Source of the DNA: JACCXG01 sp963785755
GTDB lineage: Bacteria > Acidobacteriota > Vicinamibacteria > Vicinamibacterales > 2-12-FULL-66-21
NCBI GenBank assembly: GCA_963785755.1
Contig: CAWAXG010000073.1
Span: 62,001-126,000, forward strand
DNA: 64,000 bases
Reading direction: 5' to 3'
The position numbers were made by a program, and so were the translations under genes. Below the pieces are notes generated by a model. It saw nothing but the letters and a program-made list of their open reading frames with translations, was not told the DNA's origin and made no database searches. Shown here piece by piece: positions 9,500-18,635 of the stretch; the stretch's first letter is position 1, and the number at the start of each line of letters is the position of its first letter.

Positions 9500-10465
9500 A
9501 GGTCGTCTCCGTGATCGAGGCTTCCGGCCGCCGCCGATCCGAGCTGCCGGTTGAGGCGGTCGACCAGCTTGCGCGCGGCGTGGTCGCCGCGGGCGCGCAA
9601 GAGCTGATTCCGCGCCGCCACCTCCACGAGGATCGCGACGTTCCTGCCGGGCGCAACGGGCATTCTGATCATCGGAATGGGCACGCCGAGGACATCGTAC
9701 CGGGCGTCATCCAACCCCAGCCGATTGGTACTCCCGGCCCGGCTCCCAGCGCTCCAGCTGTACGACGAGCTCGACCCGCTTCGATGTCCTGGTCGAGGCG
9801 ACGCCGAATAGATCCTGGACGTTGATGACGCCGAGGCCGCGAATCTCCATGTGGTGCCGGGTCAGCTCGGGACAGCTCCCGAGCACGAACGATTCGGCCC
9901 GGCACCGCAGGTCCACGGCGTCGTCGGCCACGAGCCGGTGCCCCCTGACGACCAGGTCGAGCGCGCATTCGCTCTTCCCGATCCCACTCTCTCCTATGAC
10001 GAGGACGCCGAGCCCGAGGATGTCCATGAGCACGCCGTGAACGGTGGTTCGCGTGGCCAGGAAGTTGTCGAGGACGGCCCCGAGACGCGACATGGTATCC
10101 GGGGTCCCGCTGCGGGTCCGGAGGAGCGGCACCGCGAGGCCGTCGGCGGCCTCGGTCAACTCGAACGGCGGAGCGAGCCCCTGCGTGATCAGGACGGCGG
10201 GAATGTCGTGCGCGTAGAGCGTCCGCAGCGTCGCATGCCGGACTGTCGGCTCCAGCGATTCGAGATAGCGGATCTCGCTCGCGCCGAAGATCAGGACGCG
10301 GCCCCCTTTGACGGCGGCGTCGAATCCCGAGAGCGCGAGCCCGGTCTTCTGCGGATAGGAATTGGTGATGCGCCGATCGAGACCGGCGGCGCCGGCGAGC
10401 AGTTCGAGTTGTAGACCAGCGCCGGGCGATGCCCGAACTTCGTCGAGCACCGTCGCCACCGTCAC
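9496..10465 (-). CDS. hprK: HPr kinase/phosphorylase, apparent frameshift
   Basis: Phosphorylates and dephosphorylates the regulatory Ser of HPr. The N-terminal domain is followed by a P-loop GESGIGKSE and the HprK signature (MEIRGLGVINVQDLFG). The C-terminal helix region (PVAPGRNVAILVEVAARN) lies in a different frame. One extra base near 9724-9728, just after GREY, separates the halves; deleting it restores continuity. GTG at 10465 is the first conventional start. A CTG at 10492, five nt after an AAGGAA sequence, would add nine residues and has the better ribosome-binding site. Confidence 0.88.
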
Positions 10466-10519
10466 ACCGGCGGGTCGTGTCGGAGCGGTCAGCTTCGTTC
10501 CTTCCCTCGCGCCGCCGTG

Positions 10520-11119
10520 TCAGTCCGGCTCGATCAAGCCGAGATTGCCATCCTTGCGGCGATACAGGATGTTCACCGAGTCGCTGTCGGCGCTGCGAAA
10601 GACGACGAAGGCTTCCGGCCTGTCGTCGAGCCGCAGCGCGGCGTCCTCGATTGACATCGGTTTGACCGCATAGCGCGTGGCACGGATGACCCGCGGGGCG
10701 GGTGCGTCCGCGGTGTCGGCGCCATCCACCTGCGCCTGCTGCGCGGCAAGGCTCCCGCCGCGCGCGGTCCCCAGGGTGCGGGTTTCACGCGCCACCCGCG
10801 GCACGCGGCGGCGCGCGTCGCTGCGCTTTCGCTCGGTCCACTTCGTTTTGACCTTGTCCGCCTGCTGCTCGAGCTTTTCGACCGCCTGCCGCAGGGAAAT
10901 CGGCCAGGCGTTGCCTTCGCCCAGTCCGCGCAGCGTGTGGTCGCCGCGCGCATGGACGATGACCTCGGCGCGGTGCCGGTACTTCTCCAGCGTCAGGATG
11001 ACCTTGATCGAAACGATGCTGTCGTTGAGGAGTCGCTCGAGGCGGGCGAGACGGCGTTCGATGAGTTGTCGCAGCGGCGGCGTGATATCGACGTGCCGGC
11101 CAGTGATGTCGAGTCGCAT
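10520..11119 (-). CDS. hpf: Ribosome hibernation promoting factor, long form
   Basis: Long HPF that dimerises 70S ribosomes in stationary phase. The N-terminal RaiA/S30AE domain (residues 1-100) opens MRLDITGRHVDITPPLR. An Arg/Ala-rich linker leads to the C-terminal dimerisation domain, which has the typical FVVFRSADSDSVNILYRRKDG pattern near the end. ATG 11119 is chosen because family members begin at this residue; the ORF extends 7 codons upstream. Placement directly after rpoN is classical for sigma-54 clusters. Confidence 0.93.
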   Translation of the reverse strand: MRLDITGRHVDITPPLRQLIERRLARLERLLNDSIVSIKVILTLEKYRHRAEVIVHARGDHTLRGLGEGNAWPISLRQAVEKLEQQADKVKTKWTERKRSDARRRVPRVARETRTLGTARGGSLAAQQAQVDGADTADAPAPRVIRATRYAVKPMSIEDAALRLDDRPEAFVVFRSADSDSVNILYRRKDGNLGLIEPD

Positions 11120-11196
11120 AGTCTCACATCTGCCAGCCACCAGCTGTCAGCTTTCAGCCATCCTCGTGCGACCGCTGAGAGCTCACAGCCGATCGC
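11120..11196 (-). repeat. Degenerate word array (GCTG/CAGCT) in the rpoN-hpf spacer
   Basis: On the minus strand this 77-nt spacer contains repeated variants of GGCTG, AGCTGA, CAGCTGG and GCTGGCAG arranged almost head to tail. It does not code and has no terminator shape. It resembles the word arrays at 15577-15659 and 18437-18635 in style but uses a different word. Confidence 0.45.
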
Positions 11197-12633
11197 TCAG
11201 AACAGCACCTTTCTCTGGTTGGATGTGGGGATCTTCAGCTCTTCGCGATACTTCGCGATGGTGCGGCGCGCGAGCATCAGGCCTTCCTTCTGCAGGATGC
11301 TGACGATCTTCGAATCGCTCAGGGGCTTCCTCGGATCCTCGTTCTCGATGATTTTGCGAATCCGCTGTTTGATCGTGACCGACGAGACGCTCTCGCCGTA
11401 GGAGCTGCTGATGCCGCTGTGGAAGAAGTACTTCATCTCGAACACGCCCTGCGGCGTGTGCATGTACTTGTTGTTCACCACGCGGCTGACGGTGGATTCG
11501 TGCATGCCGATGTCGTTGGCGACGTCGCGCAACACGAGCGGTCTCAGGTACTCGATGCCATGATCCAGGAACTCGCGCTGGAAATTGATGATGCTCGTGG
11601 CCACTTTGTGGATCGTCTTCTGCCGCTGATCCACCGACTTGATCAGCCACAGCGCCGACCGGAACTTGTCCTTCACGTAGGCCCGGGTTTCGCCGGCCTC
11701 TTCCCCGCCTGCCTGCCCGCTTTTGTCGAGGAGCCGGCGGTAGACGGGGCTGATGCGGAGCTGCGGCAGCCCCTCTTCGTTCAACATCGCCACGTACTGA
11801 TCCTCGACCTTGACGACATAGACGTCGGGGATCACGTACTGCGATTGTGACGGGTTGTATCGGCTGCCGGGCTTCGGATCGAGGTTCCTGATGATCTCGA
11901 TGTGGTGCTTCAGCTCCTCGATCGGCATCCCCAGCTTGCGGGCAATCTCCGGCACCTGGTGGTTCTGGAGCAGCCGCAGGTGTTCGGTGACGATCTTCTC
12001 CGACGGCGTCCCCTCCAGGCCGAGATGGCGGATCTGAAGCCAGAGGCACTCCTGCAGATCGCGGGCGGCAACACCAATCGGGTCGAAGGTCTGCACGTGC
12101 TGCAGTGCCTTCTCGACTTCCGCGACCGGCCACTCCCCCATCGCGGCGATCTCCTCGACGGACGCCACGAGATAGCCATCGTCATCGAGGTTGCCGACGA
12201 TGGCGCTGCCGATTTCGCGCACCTTCTCGTCGTCGGTCTGCAGCGACAGCTGCCAGAGCAGATGGTCAGAGAGCGATGCCGCCGACGACAGCGTGTTCTC
12301 GATCGGTGGAAGTTCCTTGACCTCCGATGGCGTGCGCGACCGATACCCGTCGTCGAGGTAATCACCGAAGAAGTAGTCGTAGTCCGCGTCGTCCCAGGTG
12401 TCTGGTTTCTCGGTCGCCGGCTGCGCTTCCTGCTTCTCCGGTTGCTGCTGTTCGGCCGGCTGCAATTCCTCGGTGGGCACTTCCTCGAGCAGAGGGTTCT
12501 CCACCATCTCCTGATTCAAGAGATCGGCCAGCTCGAGTGTTGACATCGGGAGAAGCTTGATCGCCTGCTGCAGCGACGGCGTCAGGATCAGCTTCTGAAC
12601 GAGCTTGGTGTGAAGTTTTTGCGAGATTGCCAT
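11197..12633 (-). CDS. rpoN: RNA polymerase sigma-54 factor RpoN
   Basis: Alternative sigma factor that requires AAA+ activators. The N-terminal region I (residues 1-50) is Gln/Leu-rich (TPSLQQAIKLLPMSTLELA). An acidic Gln-rich region II follows, then the core-binding domain and an HTH (about 360-400). The C-terminal RpoN box is ARRTIAKYREEL. The 478-residue length is normal. A matching enhancer-binding protein is encoded at 46604-49510. It is followed by hpf and the regulatory PTS genes. Confidence 0.97.
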   Translation of the reverse strand: MAISQKLHTKLVQKLILTPSLQQAIKLLPMSTLELADLLNQEMVENPLLEEVPTEELQPAEQQQPEKQEAQPATEKPDTWDDADYDYFFGDYLDDGYRSRTPSEVKELPPIENTLSSAASLSDHLLWQLSLQTDDEKVREIGSAIVGNLDDDGYLVASVEEIAAMGEWPVAEVEKALQHVQTFDPIGVAARDLQECLWLQIRHLGLEGTPSEKIVTEHLRLLQNHQVPEIARKLGMPIEELKHHIEIIRNLDPKPGSRYNPSQSQYVIPDVYVVKVEDQYVAMLNEEGLPQLRISPVYRRLLDKSGQAGGEEAGETRAYVKDKFRSALWLIKSVDQRQKTIHKVATSIINFQREFLDHGIEYLRPLVLRDVANDIGMHESTVSRVVNNKYMHTPQGVFEMKYFFHSGISSSYGESVSSVTIKQRIRKIIENEDPRKPLSDSKIVSILQKEGLMLARRTIAKYREELKIPTSNQRKVLF

Positions 12634-12662
12634 GGTCCGCTACGTGGCCCGCCTCAACAATC

Positions 12663-13391
12663 TTAGTCCAATCGGAAGTCCGCGCCGAGGTAAATCCGTT
12701 TCACCTCGTCATCTGCCGCCAGGCTGCCGGGCGTCCCGCTGCGGAAGATCACGCCGTCGTGGACGATGTAGGCGCGGTCGGTGATCCGGAGCGTTTCGCG
12801 GACGTTGTGATCGGTGATGAGCACGCCAATACCGCGTGTTTTCAGGTGAAAAATGATCTTCTGGATGTCGGTCACCGCGATCGGATCGATCCCGGCGAAG
12901 GGCTCGTCGAGCAGCATGAACTGCGGCGACATGACCAGCGCCCGAGTGATCTCGACACGCCGCCGCTCCCCTCCCGAGAGGGTGAAGGCGGCCGACTTGG
13001 CCAGCGGGGTGAGGCCGAGCTCGGCGAGCAGCTCGCGCATCCGGCGGTACCGCGTCGACGTGTCGAGGTTGAGCGTCTCGAGTATCGCGAGCAGGTTCTG
13101 CTCGACCGTGAGGCCGCGAAAGATCGACGGTTCCTGCGGGAGGTAGCCGATGCCGCGCCGGGCGCGCACGTACATCGGATCTTCGGTCACGTCCGCGCCG
13201 TCGAGCAACACCCGCCCCGAGTCAGGTGAGGTCAGCCCGACGACCATCGAGAACGTCGTGGTCTTCCCTGCTCCATTCGGCCCGAGCAGTCCCACCACTT
13301 CCCCGGATGCAATATCGAGGCTCACGCCGCGAACCACCGTCCGACCGCCGTAAGACTTTGTGAGGTCTTCCGTCCGCAGTGTCGCCATCAA
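12663..13391 (-). CDS. lptB: LPS export ABC transporter ATPase LptB
   Basis: Cytoplasmic ATPase of the LptBFGC exporter. Walker A is GPNGAGKTTT, the signature LSGGERRR, and Walker B FMLLDEPFAGIDP followed by the H-loop ITDHN. The 242-residue length and the neighbouring LptC/LptA-like gene and rpoN reproduce the classical lpt-rpoN order. Four nt separate its start from the stop of the upstream gene. Confidence 0.95.
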   Translation of the reverse strand: MMATLRTEDLTKSYGGRTVVRGVSLDIASGEVVGLLGPNGAGKTTTFSMVVGLTSPDSGRVLLDGADVTEDPMYVRARRGIGYLPQEPSIFRGLTVEQNLLAILETLNLDTSTRYRRMRELLAELGLTPLAKSAAFTLSGGERRRVEITRALVMSPQFMLLDEPFAGIDPIAVTDIQKIIFHLKTRGIGVLITDHNVRETLRITDRAYIVHDGVIFRSGTPGSLAADDEVKRIYLGADFRLD

Positions 13392-13395
13392 ACGG

Positions 13396-15576
13396 TCACT
13401 TGGGCGGACACGGCTTCGAGTGGACGGGATTGAGGCCGTCGCCCTCGACGAGGGTATGAACGGTCGTTCGCTTGAAGACGAGTTTTGCGGACTCGGTGAT
13501 CAGACATTCGTTGGGCTTCCGCTCTTCGACCTCTACCGGGGAGCCGGTCATGCGGTAGGTGTCATCGGCTGGCGTATAAGTCAGATGCGTGCCTTTCGCG
13601 ATGCGGAACCCCTCCTTCACGACAACCTGACCATCCGCCTCGGCGCGCTCGAGCTCGTTTGTCTCCTTCATCAGGAAGTGCTGAATCCGATCGGCGGTCA
13701 CGTCCCCCGAGGTTCCCACGACGTGCGCGACGCCTGTCGGGCCGGTCAGATACGTTGCCAGCCGTTTCGCCTCCTCGTAGAGCATCGAATCTCCCGAGGC
13801 ATCCATCCGGGCGAGCCGCTTGGTCTTCGTCACCGAATCGACCTCGTCGACGAACATGACCGTGTGAACCTTCCCGTTGGCGGCCAGATTCCCGGCGCGA
13901 TCGTCGACGACGATCGTCTCCCCTTTGATTGTGGTTTTGTCCTGCCAGAGCCGCGCGGCTCCGGTATACGTCGCCTTTTCCAGGGCACCGTCGTAGTCGA
14001 GCCGGTTCGAAACGACATTGACGACTTCGTCCTGCTTGAGCATCGATGGCACCTTGCCGGGCTCCGGCTTGGCGCCTTTCCCGCGATCCGCCGGAGCCCC
14101 GGGCTTGGCGGGCTGCAGCGAGCTCCGGACATTCGTTTCCGCGGTCAACTTCTTCGATGCGATGGTGAAGCTGATCGTCCCGGCGTTGACCACCATCCGT
14201 CCATCGTTGACCGACGGCGGAGGGCCGGGATCGCCAGCCGACGGCGTGATGTCGAACTTGTCCTGGCTCACGTGGTAGAGCGCCCGCTGGCCATCCGCGA
14301 CGGTCGCGCCGTCGACGATGTGCACGTTGCCGCGAAAGTCGGCCTGCTGAATCGCGCCGAGCCCGGGCTGGGTTTCGATAATCAGACGTTCGGATCGGCC
14401 GATGCGCTCGCCTGCCGGCGTGCCCTTTCCGGCAGCGCGCATCTCGTGGAACGTCACGCCGCCCGTGAACGTCCCGCTCTGAAGTCCCGAAGGTCCGCCG
14501 GAAGTCAGCGCCGCCGAGTTGATCCGACGGGCAGGAGCGTCGCTCTCGGCCGGGGTCTCAACGACCACGTTCTCCGACGCATTCAGCCCGGTCACGGTCG
14601 ATCCGTCAGGTCCCATCGTCAGGTCGATCCCGCGCGCCGAAACTTTTCGGGCGCCTCCGGCCCCGGCAAGCTGCACGCTCGCGCCCTCGAAGAGCTTCGC
14701 CGATTGCAGCGTGCGGCCGTCGGGCGCGTAGGTCAGGTCGATGTCGCGGGCAGCCATGCCTTCGGCCCCGCTTCCGCCCGGCTTACCAGTGATCCGACTG
14801 TTGCCGCGAAGCGTGATGGTCTGAATCAGCTTGTCGTCGGGCGTGAGCTGGATCGCGATGTCATCGGCGTCCAGGGTCCGCCCTTCGCCTTCGATGTGAC
14901 CGGTCTTGGTGAGCCTGATGTTGTGATCCGCCCTGGCGAAGCCGGCGGAGCCGGCGGTCGCGTCGAGGGCGCCGGCGCCCTTTTCATCGGGCGTCACCGT
15001 GACTTTCGCGCGTTCGAGCAGCCAGAGGACGTCGGTATTCTGATCGTAGGTGGCCCCCACGCCGGAACCGGTCATGCGCTCGTTCCTGAACTGCACGTCG
15101 CCCGGGACGGTCGTCATGCCGCTTTTCTGATCGTAAGTGGCGGTGTCGCTCGTCACTTCCAGGTCGTCACCGGTCACCAGTTTCACGCCGCGCGAGAACT
15201 TGATGGTTGAAACCGGCGTCGAGGCATTCTGGGGAACGATCACCTCTGCCTCTTTGCCGTGAATCGTCACGGTGCGGCCGTTTCGATCGGGCAGCGTGAT
15301 CGTGCTGTTCTCGAAAACGCTGCGGCCGTTCTCGTAGGTGCGCTGAGCCTCGTAAGCGATACTGAACTCGATGGTGCCGTCCGGCCTGGTGCGCTTGTAG
15401 ACGGGCAGCGCCGCACCTGGTGTCGTGCGGGTCTCGCTGATCGACGCTGGATCTTTGCGTGGTGTCGACTCAACTATCTTCGGCGGCGCCGGACGGCGCA
15501 GGGCGACGAACACGATCGCGGCAAACACGATCACGAAGGCGGCTATGGCCAGCCGGGCAATCTTCTGCCAGCGCAC
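13396..15576 (-). CDS. LptC/LptA (OstA-like) LPS-transport protein
   Basis: Large periplasmic LPS-transport protein of 726 residues with one N-terminal membrane helix (about residues 7-27, rich in Ala, Ile and Val). An LptC-like segment follows, then repeated LptA/OstA-type beta-jellyroll elements such as VTSDTATYDQKSG and NVVSNRLDYDGALEKATY. Length far exceeds separate LptC or LptA, so it probably provides both functions as a fused periplasmic bridge. GTG 15576 is chosen because the open frame further upstream runs through a repeat-bearing spacer and into recJ. It lies 4 nt before lptB. Confidence 0.8.
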   Translation of the reverse strand: MRWQKIARLAIAAFVIVFAAIVFVALRRPAPPKIVESTPRKDPASISETRTTPGAALPVYKRTRPDGTIEFSIAYEAQRTYENGRSVFENSTITLPDRNGRTVTIHGKEAEVIVPQNASTPVSTIKFSRGVKLVTGDDLEVTSDTATYDQKSGMTTVPGDVQFRNERMTGSGVGATYDQNTDVLWLLERAKVTVTPDEKGAGALDATAGSAGFARADHNIRLTKTGHIEGEGRTLDADDIAIQLTPDDKLIQTITLRGNSRITGKPGGSGAEGMAARDIDLTYAPDGRTLQSAKLFEGASVQLAGAGGARKVSARGIDLTMGPDGSTVTGLNASENVVVETPAESDAPARRINSAALTSGGPSGLQSGTFTGGVTFHEMRAAGKGTPAGERIGRSERLIIETQPGLGAIQQADFRGNVHIVDGATVADGQRALYHVSQDKFDITPSAGDPGPPPSVNDGRMVVNAGTISFTIASKKLTAETNVRSSLQPAKPGAPADRGKGAKPEPGKVPSMLKQDEVVNVVSNRLDYDGALEKATYTGAARLWQDKTTIKGETIVVDDRAGNLAANGKVHTVMFVDEVDSVTKTKRLARMDASGDSMLYEEAKRLATYLTGPTGVAHVVGTSGDVTADRIQHFLMKETNELERAEADGQVVVKEGFRIAKGTHLTYTPADDTYRMTGSPVEVEERKPNECLITESAKLVFKRTTVHTLVEGDGLNPVHSKPCPPK

Positions 15577-15659
15577 TGTGTGTTTTTCCGGACTACGGTT
15601 CGCAGCCAGGAACCCTTGAACCCGGAACCCCTTGAACCACTGAACCGTTGAACCTGTTT
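15577..15659 (-). repeat. Degenerate TTGAACC/GGTTCAA word array
   Basis: The spacer between recJ and the LptC/A gene has several near-tandem TTGAACC-type words. On the plus strand they read CCTTGAACCC, CCCCTTGAACC, ACTGAACC and GTTGAACC within about 45 nt (15612-15656). They are non-coding and not palindromic. Confidence 0.5.
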
Positions 15660-17384
15660 TTATTGTAGGTCTTCGAGCGCCCTGATGTCGCAGACGCTGA
15701 GCTCGAGATAGGTCTCCCCCTGGTACTCGTTGCGATCGAGGGAGAAGGCGAGATTCACACCGGTGCGATGTTTTTCGAGGAAATCCGCACGCTCCGCGGC
15801 CCGCCACGCAATGGCGCGAAACCGTCGGCCTTCCTGGCTGAAGGTCATCTTCAGATGACGTTCCTTCAGCGTCCTCGGTCCGTCGACAATCTCGACCGGG
15901 CTCGCATGGAACACGGGGCGCGGATTGCCCATCCCGAACGGTCCGAGCGAATCGAGGCCGCGGACGAGGTCGTGGGTGATTCCCTTCAGCGTCAGCGGGG
16001 CGTCGATCCGCAGCCGGGGCCTGAGCTGATCGGGATGCAGGATTTCGTCGGCCCAGCTGTTGATTCGCTGACGGAACTCGGGGACGCGCGCCGCCTCCAT
16101 GGTCAGACCCGCGGCCTGCCGGTGGCCGCCGAACTTCACGAACAGATCGGCACAGCGTTCGAGGGCTCCCAGCATGTCGAAGTCGGGAATGCTGCGGCAG
16201 GATCCGTGGGCGACGTCACCGTCGATCGAGAGCACGATCGAGGGCTTGTGATAGGTGTCGACGAGCTTGGAGGCCGCGATGCCAATCACGCCGCGGTGCC
16301 AGGCATCGCCGCCGACCACGAGCACGTTGTGGGCGCCGACGGCGGGATCGGTCTCGATCGCCTTCTTGGCCTGGGCCACGAGGTCGGCTTCTTCTTCCTG
16401 ACGACGAAGGTTCTCGTCGTTCAGGCGCTGCGCCAGCGATCGGGCTTCGGCGTCCATCGCCTCATCCGTGGCCAGGAGCAGCCGAGTGGCGATGTCGGGC
16501 GTGCTCATGCGGCCCGCGGCGTTGACACGAGGCGCCAGCATGAAGGCCACCTGATAACTGTCGATCGTCTTACCGGTCAGCCCGCTGCAGTCGAGCAGCG
16601 CACGAAGGCCGACGGTGTGCGGGCCCTTGCTCAGCGATGCCAGACCGAGCCTCGCGATCACGCGATTCTCCCCGACGAGCGGCACGACGTCGGCCAGCGT
16701 GCCAATCGCCGCAATCTTGATGAACGCCGGCAGCCACCTGGACTTGCCGGCGCGGTCGCACAGCGCCTGAACCACCTTCAGCGCGACGCCGACCCCCGCC
16801 AGCGACTTGTCAGGATACGAACAGTCATGACGCTTCGGGTTGATCACGGCCAGCGCGTCAGGCAGCTCGCCGTCGGGCTCGTGATGATCGGTGATGATGA
16901 GATCGACGCCCAGCTCCCGGGCGCGCCGCGCGGCTTCAGTGCCACGAATTCCGCAGTCGACCGACACGATGACGGCAACGCCGTCCGCGTGCAGCCGCTC
17001 AATCCCGGCGGGCTGGAGGCCGTACCCGTCGCGCAGCCGCTCGGGGATGAAGTGCACGACTTCTCCGCCGAGCATCTCGAGCGCCCGGCGCAGGATGACG
17101 GTCGACGTGATGCCGTCGACGTCGTAGTCGCCGTGAATCGCGATGCGCTCCCGGCGGGCAATCGCGCCTTCGAGCCGCTCGATCGCCGGCATCATCCCCG
17201 TCAACTTGAGCGGATCGTGCAGATGATCGAGAGAGGGCTGGAGGAATCGCGCGGCCGTCTCGGGATCCGAGAGACCGCGGAGGCACAGCAGCCGGGCGAC
17301 GGTCGGGTGAAGGTTCAGGGCGGCTACCAGCGTCGCGACGTGATCCTCGTTGCACGGCAGGTGCTGCCAGAGGAGCGTCTTCAT
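15660..17384 (-). CDS. recJ: Single-stranded-DNA-specific exonuclease RecJ
   Basis: 5'-3' ssDNA exonuclease of recombination and mismatch repair. DHH-superfamily motifs are all present: HGDYDVDGITS (motif I), VSVDCGIRG, the DHH motif in ITDHHEPDG, and the DHHA1 region with KFGGHRQAAGL. A C-terminal OB domain follows. The 574-residue length is normal. The start overlaps the accA stop by 1 nt, so the two are probably coupled. Confidence 0.96.
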   Translation of the reverse strand: MKTLLWQHLPCNEDHVATLVAALNLHPTVARLLCLRGLSDPETAARFLQPSLDHLHDPLKLTGMMPAIERLEGAIARRERIAIHGDYDVDGITSTVILRRALEMLGGEVVHFIPERLRDGYGLQPAGIERLHADGVAVIVSVDCGIRGTEAARRARELGVDLIITDHHEPDGELPDALAVINPKRHDCSYPDKSLAGVGVALKVVQALCDRAGKSRWLPAFIKIAAIGTLADVVPLVGENRVIARLGLASLSKGPHTVGLRALLDCSGLTGKTIDSYQVAFMLAPRVNAAGRMSTPDIATRLLLATDEAMDAEARSLAQRLNDENLRRQEEEADLVAQAKKAIETDPAVGAHNVLVVGGDAWHRGVIGIAASKLVDTYHKPSIVLSIDGDVAHGSCRSIPDFDMLGALERCADLFVKFGGHRQAAGLTMEAARVPEFRQRINSWADEILHPDQLRPRLRIDAPLTLKGITHDLVRGLDSLGPFGMGNPRPVFHASPVEIVDGPRTLKERHLKMTFSQEGRRFRAIAWRAAERADFLEKHRTGVNLAFSLDRNEYQGETYLELSVCDIRALEDLQ

Positions 17385-18436
17385 CAGCTCTGAGCCTTCG
17401 ACCGGGCGTTCTGCGCTTCCGCGGCCGGGACGGCAGTCGTGATTTCAACGGCTTGAGCCGGCCCGGTGTCGATGAAGGCCTGGCCTTCCCGGCCCATCCG
17501 CCGGAATTTCTCGTAGCGCACGGCGAGCCGCTCCTCGACCGAGCTCGTCGACAGCGTCGTCAAGGCATGGGACAGTGCCTGGTCGACGAGACCGCTTGCG
17601 CGATCGTGATCGTTGTGGGCCCCGCCGGCAGGCTCCGGCACGATCTCGTCGATGAGGCCAAGCAGGAGGAGGTCAGGCGCGGTGATCTTCAAGGCTTCCG
17701 CCGCTTCCACTTTACGGTTGGCGTCGCGCCACAGAATTGCGGCGCACCCTTCCGGTGGAATCACGCTGTAGACGGCGAACTCCTGCATCAGCACGCGATC
17801 TCCGATCGCGATGCCGAGCGCGCCGCCGCTGCCCCCCTCGCCGCAGATGATCACGACGATCGGCACTTCCAGCATGGTCATTTCGCGGAGGTTCGTGGCG
17901 ATGGCTTCCGCGACGCCGCGTTCCTCCGATTCGACCCCGGGATACGCCGCCGGTGTGTCGATGAAGACGACGATCGGCCGGCCGAACTTCTGCGCGAGCA
18001 GCATCACACGGAGGGCCTTGCGATACCCCTCCGGCCTCGCATAGCCGAAGTTGCGGAAGATCTTCTGCTTCGTGTCGCTTCCCTTCTGGTGGCCGATGAC
18101 GCACACGGGCTGCCCTTTGTAGTCGGCGAAGCCACAGACGATCGCGTGGTCGTCCGCGAAACGGCGGTCTCCGTGCAGCTCGTCGAAGCCCGTGAACAGC
18201 CGATCGACGTAATCGAGCGTATTCGGGCGGGCGGCGTGGCGCGCGACGAGCACCCGCTGCCACGGCGTCAGCGTGGCGTACAGCTCGGTGCGGATTTGCT
18301 CCGCCCGCCGGCGCAGGCTCTCGATCGACCGCAACCGTTCCGGTGTCTGCGGCAGCATGCTGAGGGCTTCGATTTCCTTCAGCAGGACGCCAATCGGCTC
18401 TTCGAATTCGAGAAGTTCAGGCGGCATAGGTGTCAA
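17384..18436 (-). CDS. accA: Acetyl-CoA carboxylase carboxyltransferase subunit alpha
   Basis: Transfers CO2 from biotin to acetyl-CoA in fatty-acid synthesis. The protein shows the AccA core with FTGFDELHGDRRFADDHA, VCVIGHQKG, DTPAAYPGVESEERG and GEGGSGGALGI. At 350 residues it is slightly longer than the usual 320, through a C-terminal Ala-rich tail. No accD is visible nearby. Confidence 0.95.
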   Translation of the reverse strand: MTPMPPELLEFEEPIGVLLKEIEALSMLPQTPERLRSIESLRRRAEQIRTELYATLTPWQRVLVARHAARPNTLDYVDRLFTGFDELHGDRRFADDHAIVCGFADYKGQPVCVIGHQKGSDTKQKIFRNFGYARPEGYRKALRVMLLAQKFGRPIVVFIDTPAAYPGVESEERGVAEAIATNLREMTMLEVPIVVIICGEGGSGGALGIAIGDRVLMQEFAVYSVIPPEGCAAILWRDANRKVEAAEALKITAPDLLLLGLIDEIVPEPAGGAHNDHDRASGLVDQALSHALTTLSTSSVEERLAVRYEKFRRMGREGQAFIDTGPAQAVEITTAVPAAEAQNARSKAQS

Positions 18437-18635
18437 ACGTGCTGCGTGCTGTGTCCTGTGTGCGCACGTGCTCAGGTGCTACGTGCGGCGTTCTGTGTGC
18501 TCACTCACGTGCCTTCGTGCTACGTCCTATGTGCTCACGTGCTTCCTGTGCCGACGTGCCGACGTGCCGACGTGCTGCTCCCGCGCTGTTCGGAGAGCGC
18601 TTGTCCCCAGGCCCCAGGTCCCAGGCCCTGTTTAT
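18437..18635 (-). repeat. Tandem degenerate CACGTNNG array plus CCCAGGC words
   Basis: This 199-nt spacer between dnaE and accA is built of short repeated words. Read on the minus strand, units of about 8 nt with consensus CACGTNNG (for example CACGTCGG three times in a row, CACGTGAG, CACGTAG) occur more than a dozen times over about 18440-18585. A second small array of three CCCAGGC-type words sits at 18605-18630 (plus strand). Units vary in length and sequence, with no spacer regularity, so this is not CRISPR. Confidence 0.7.

Noticed and set aside
13360..15210. 616-codon plus-strand open frame across the LptC/A-like gene
   Set aside because: Antisense shadow of a gene with clear LptA-type repeats and operon context.
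15768..17393. 541-codon plus-strand open frame opposite recJ
   Set aside because: Shadow of RecJ, whose DHH motifs are intact on the minus strand.
18437..18635. CRISPR array
   Set aside because: Units are about 8 nt, degenerate and without unique spacers; no cas genes.
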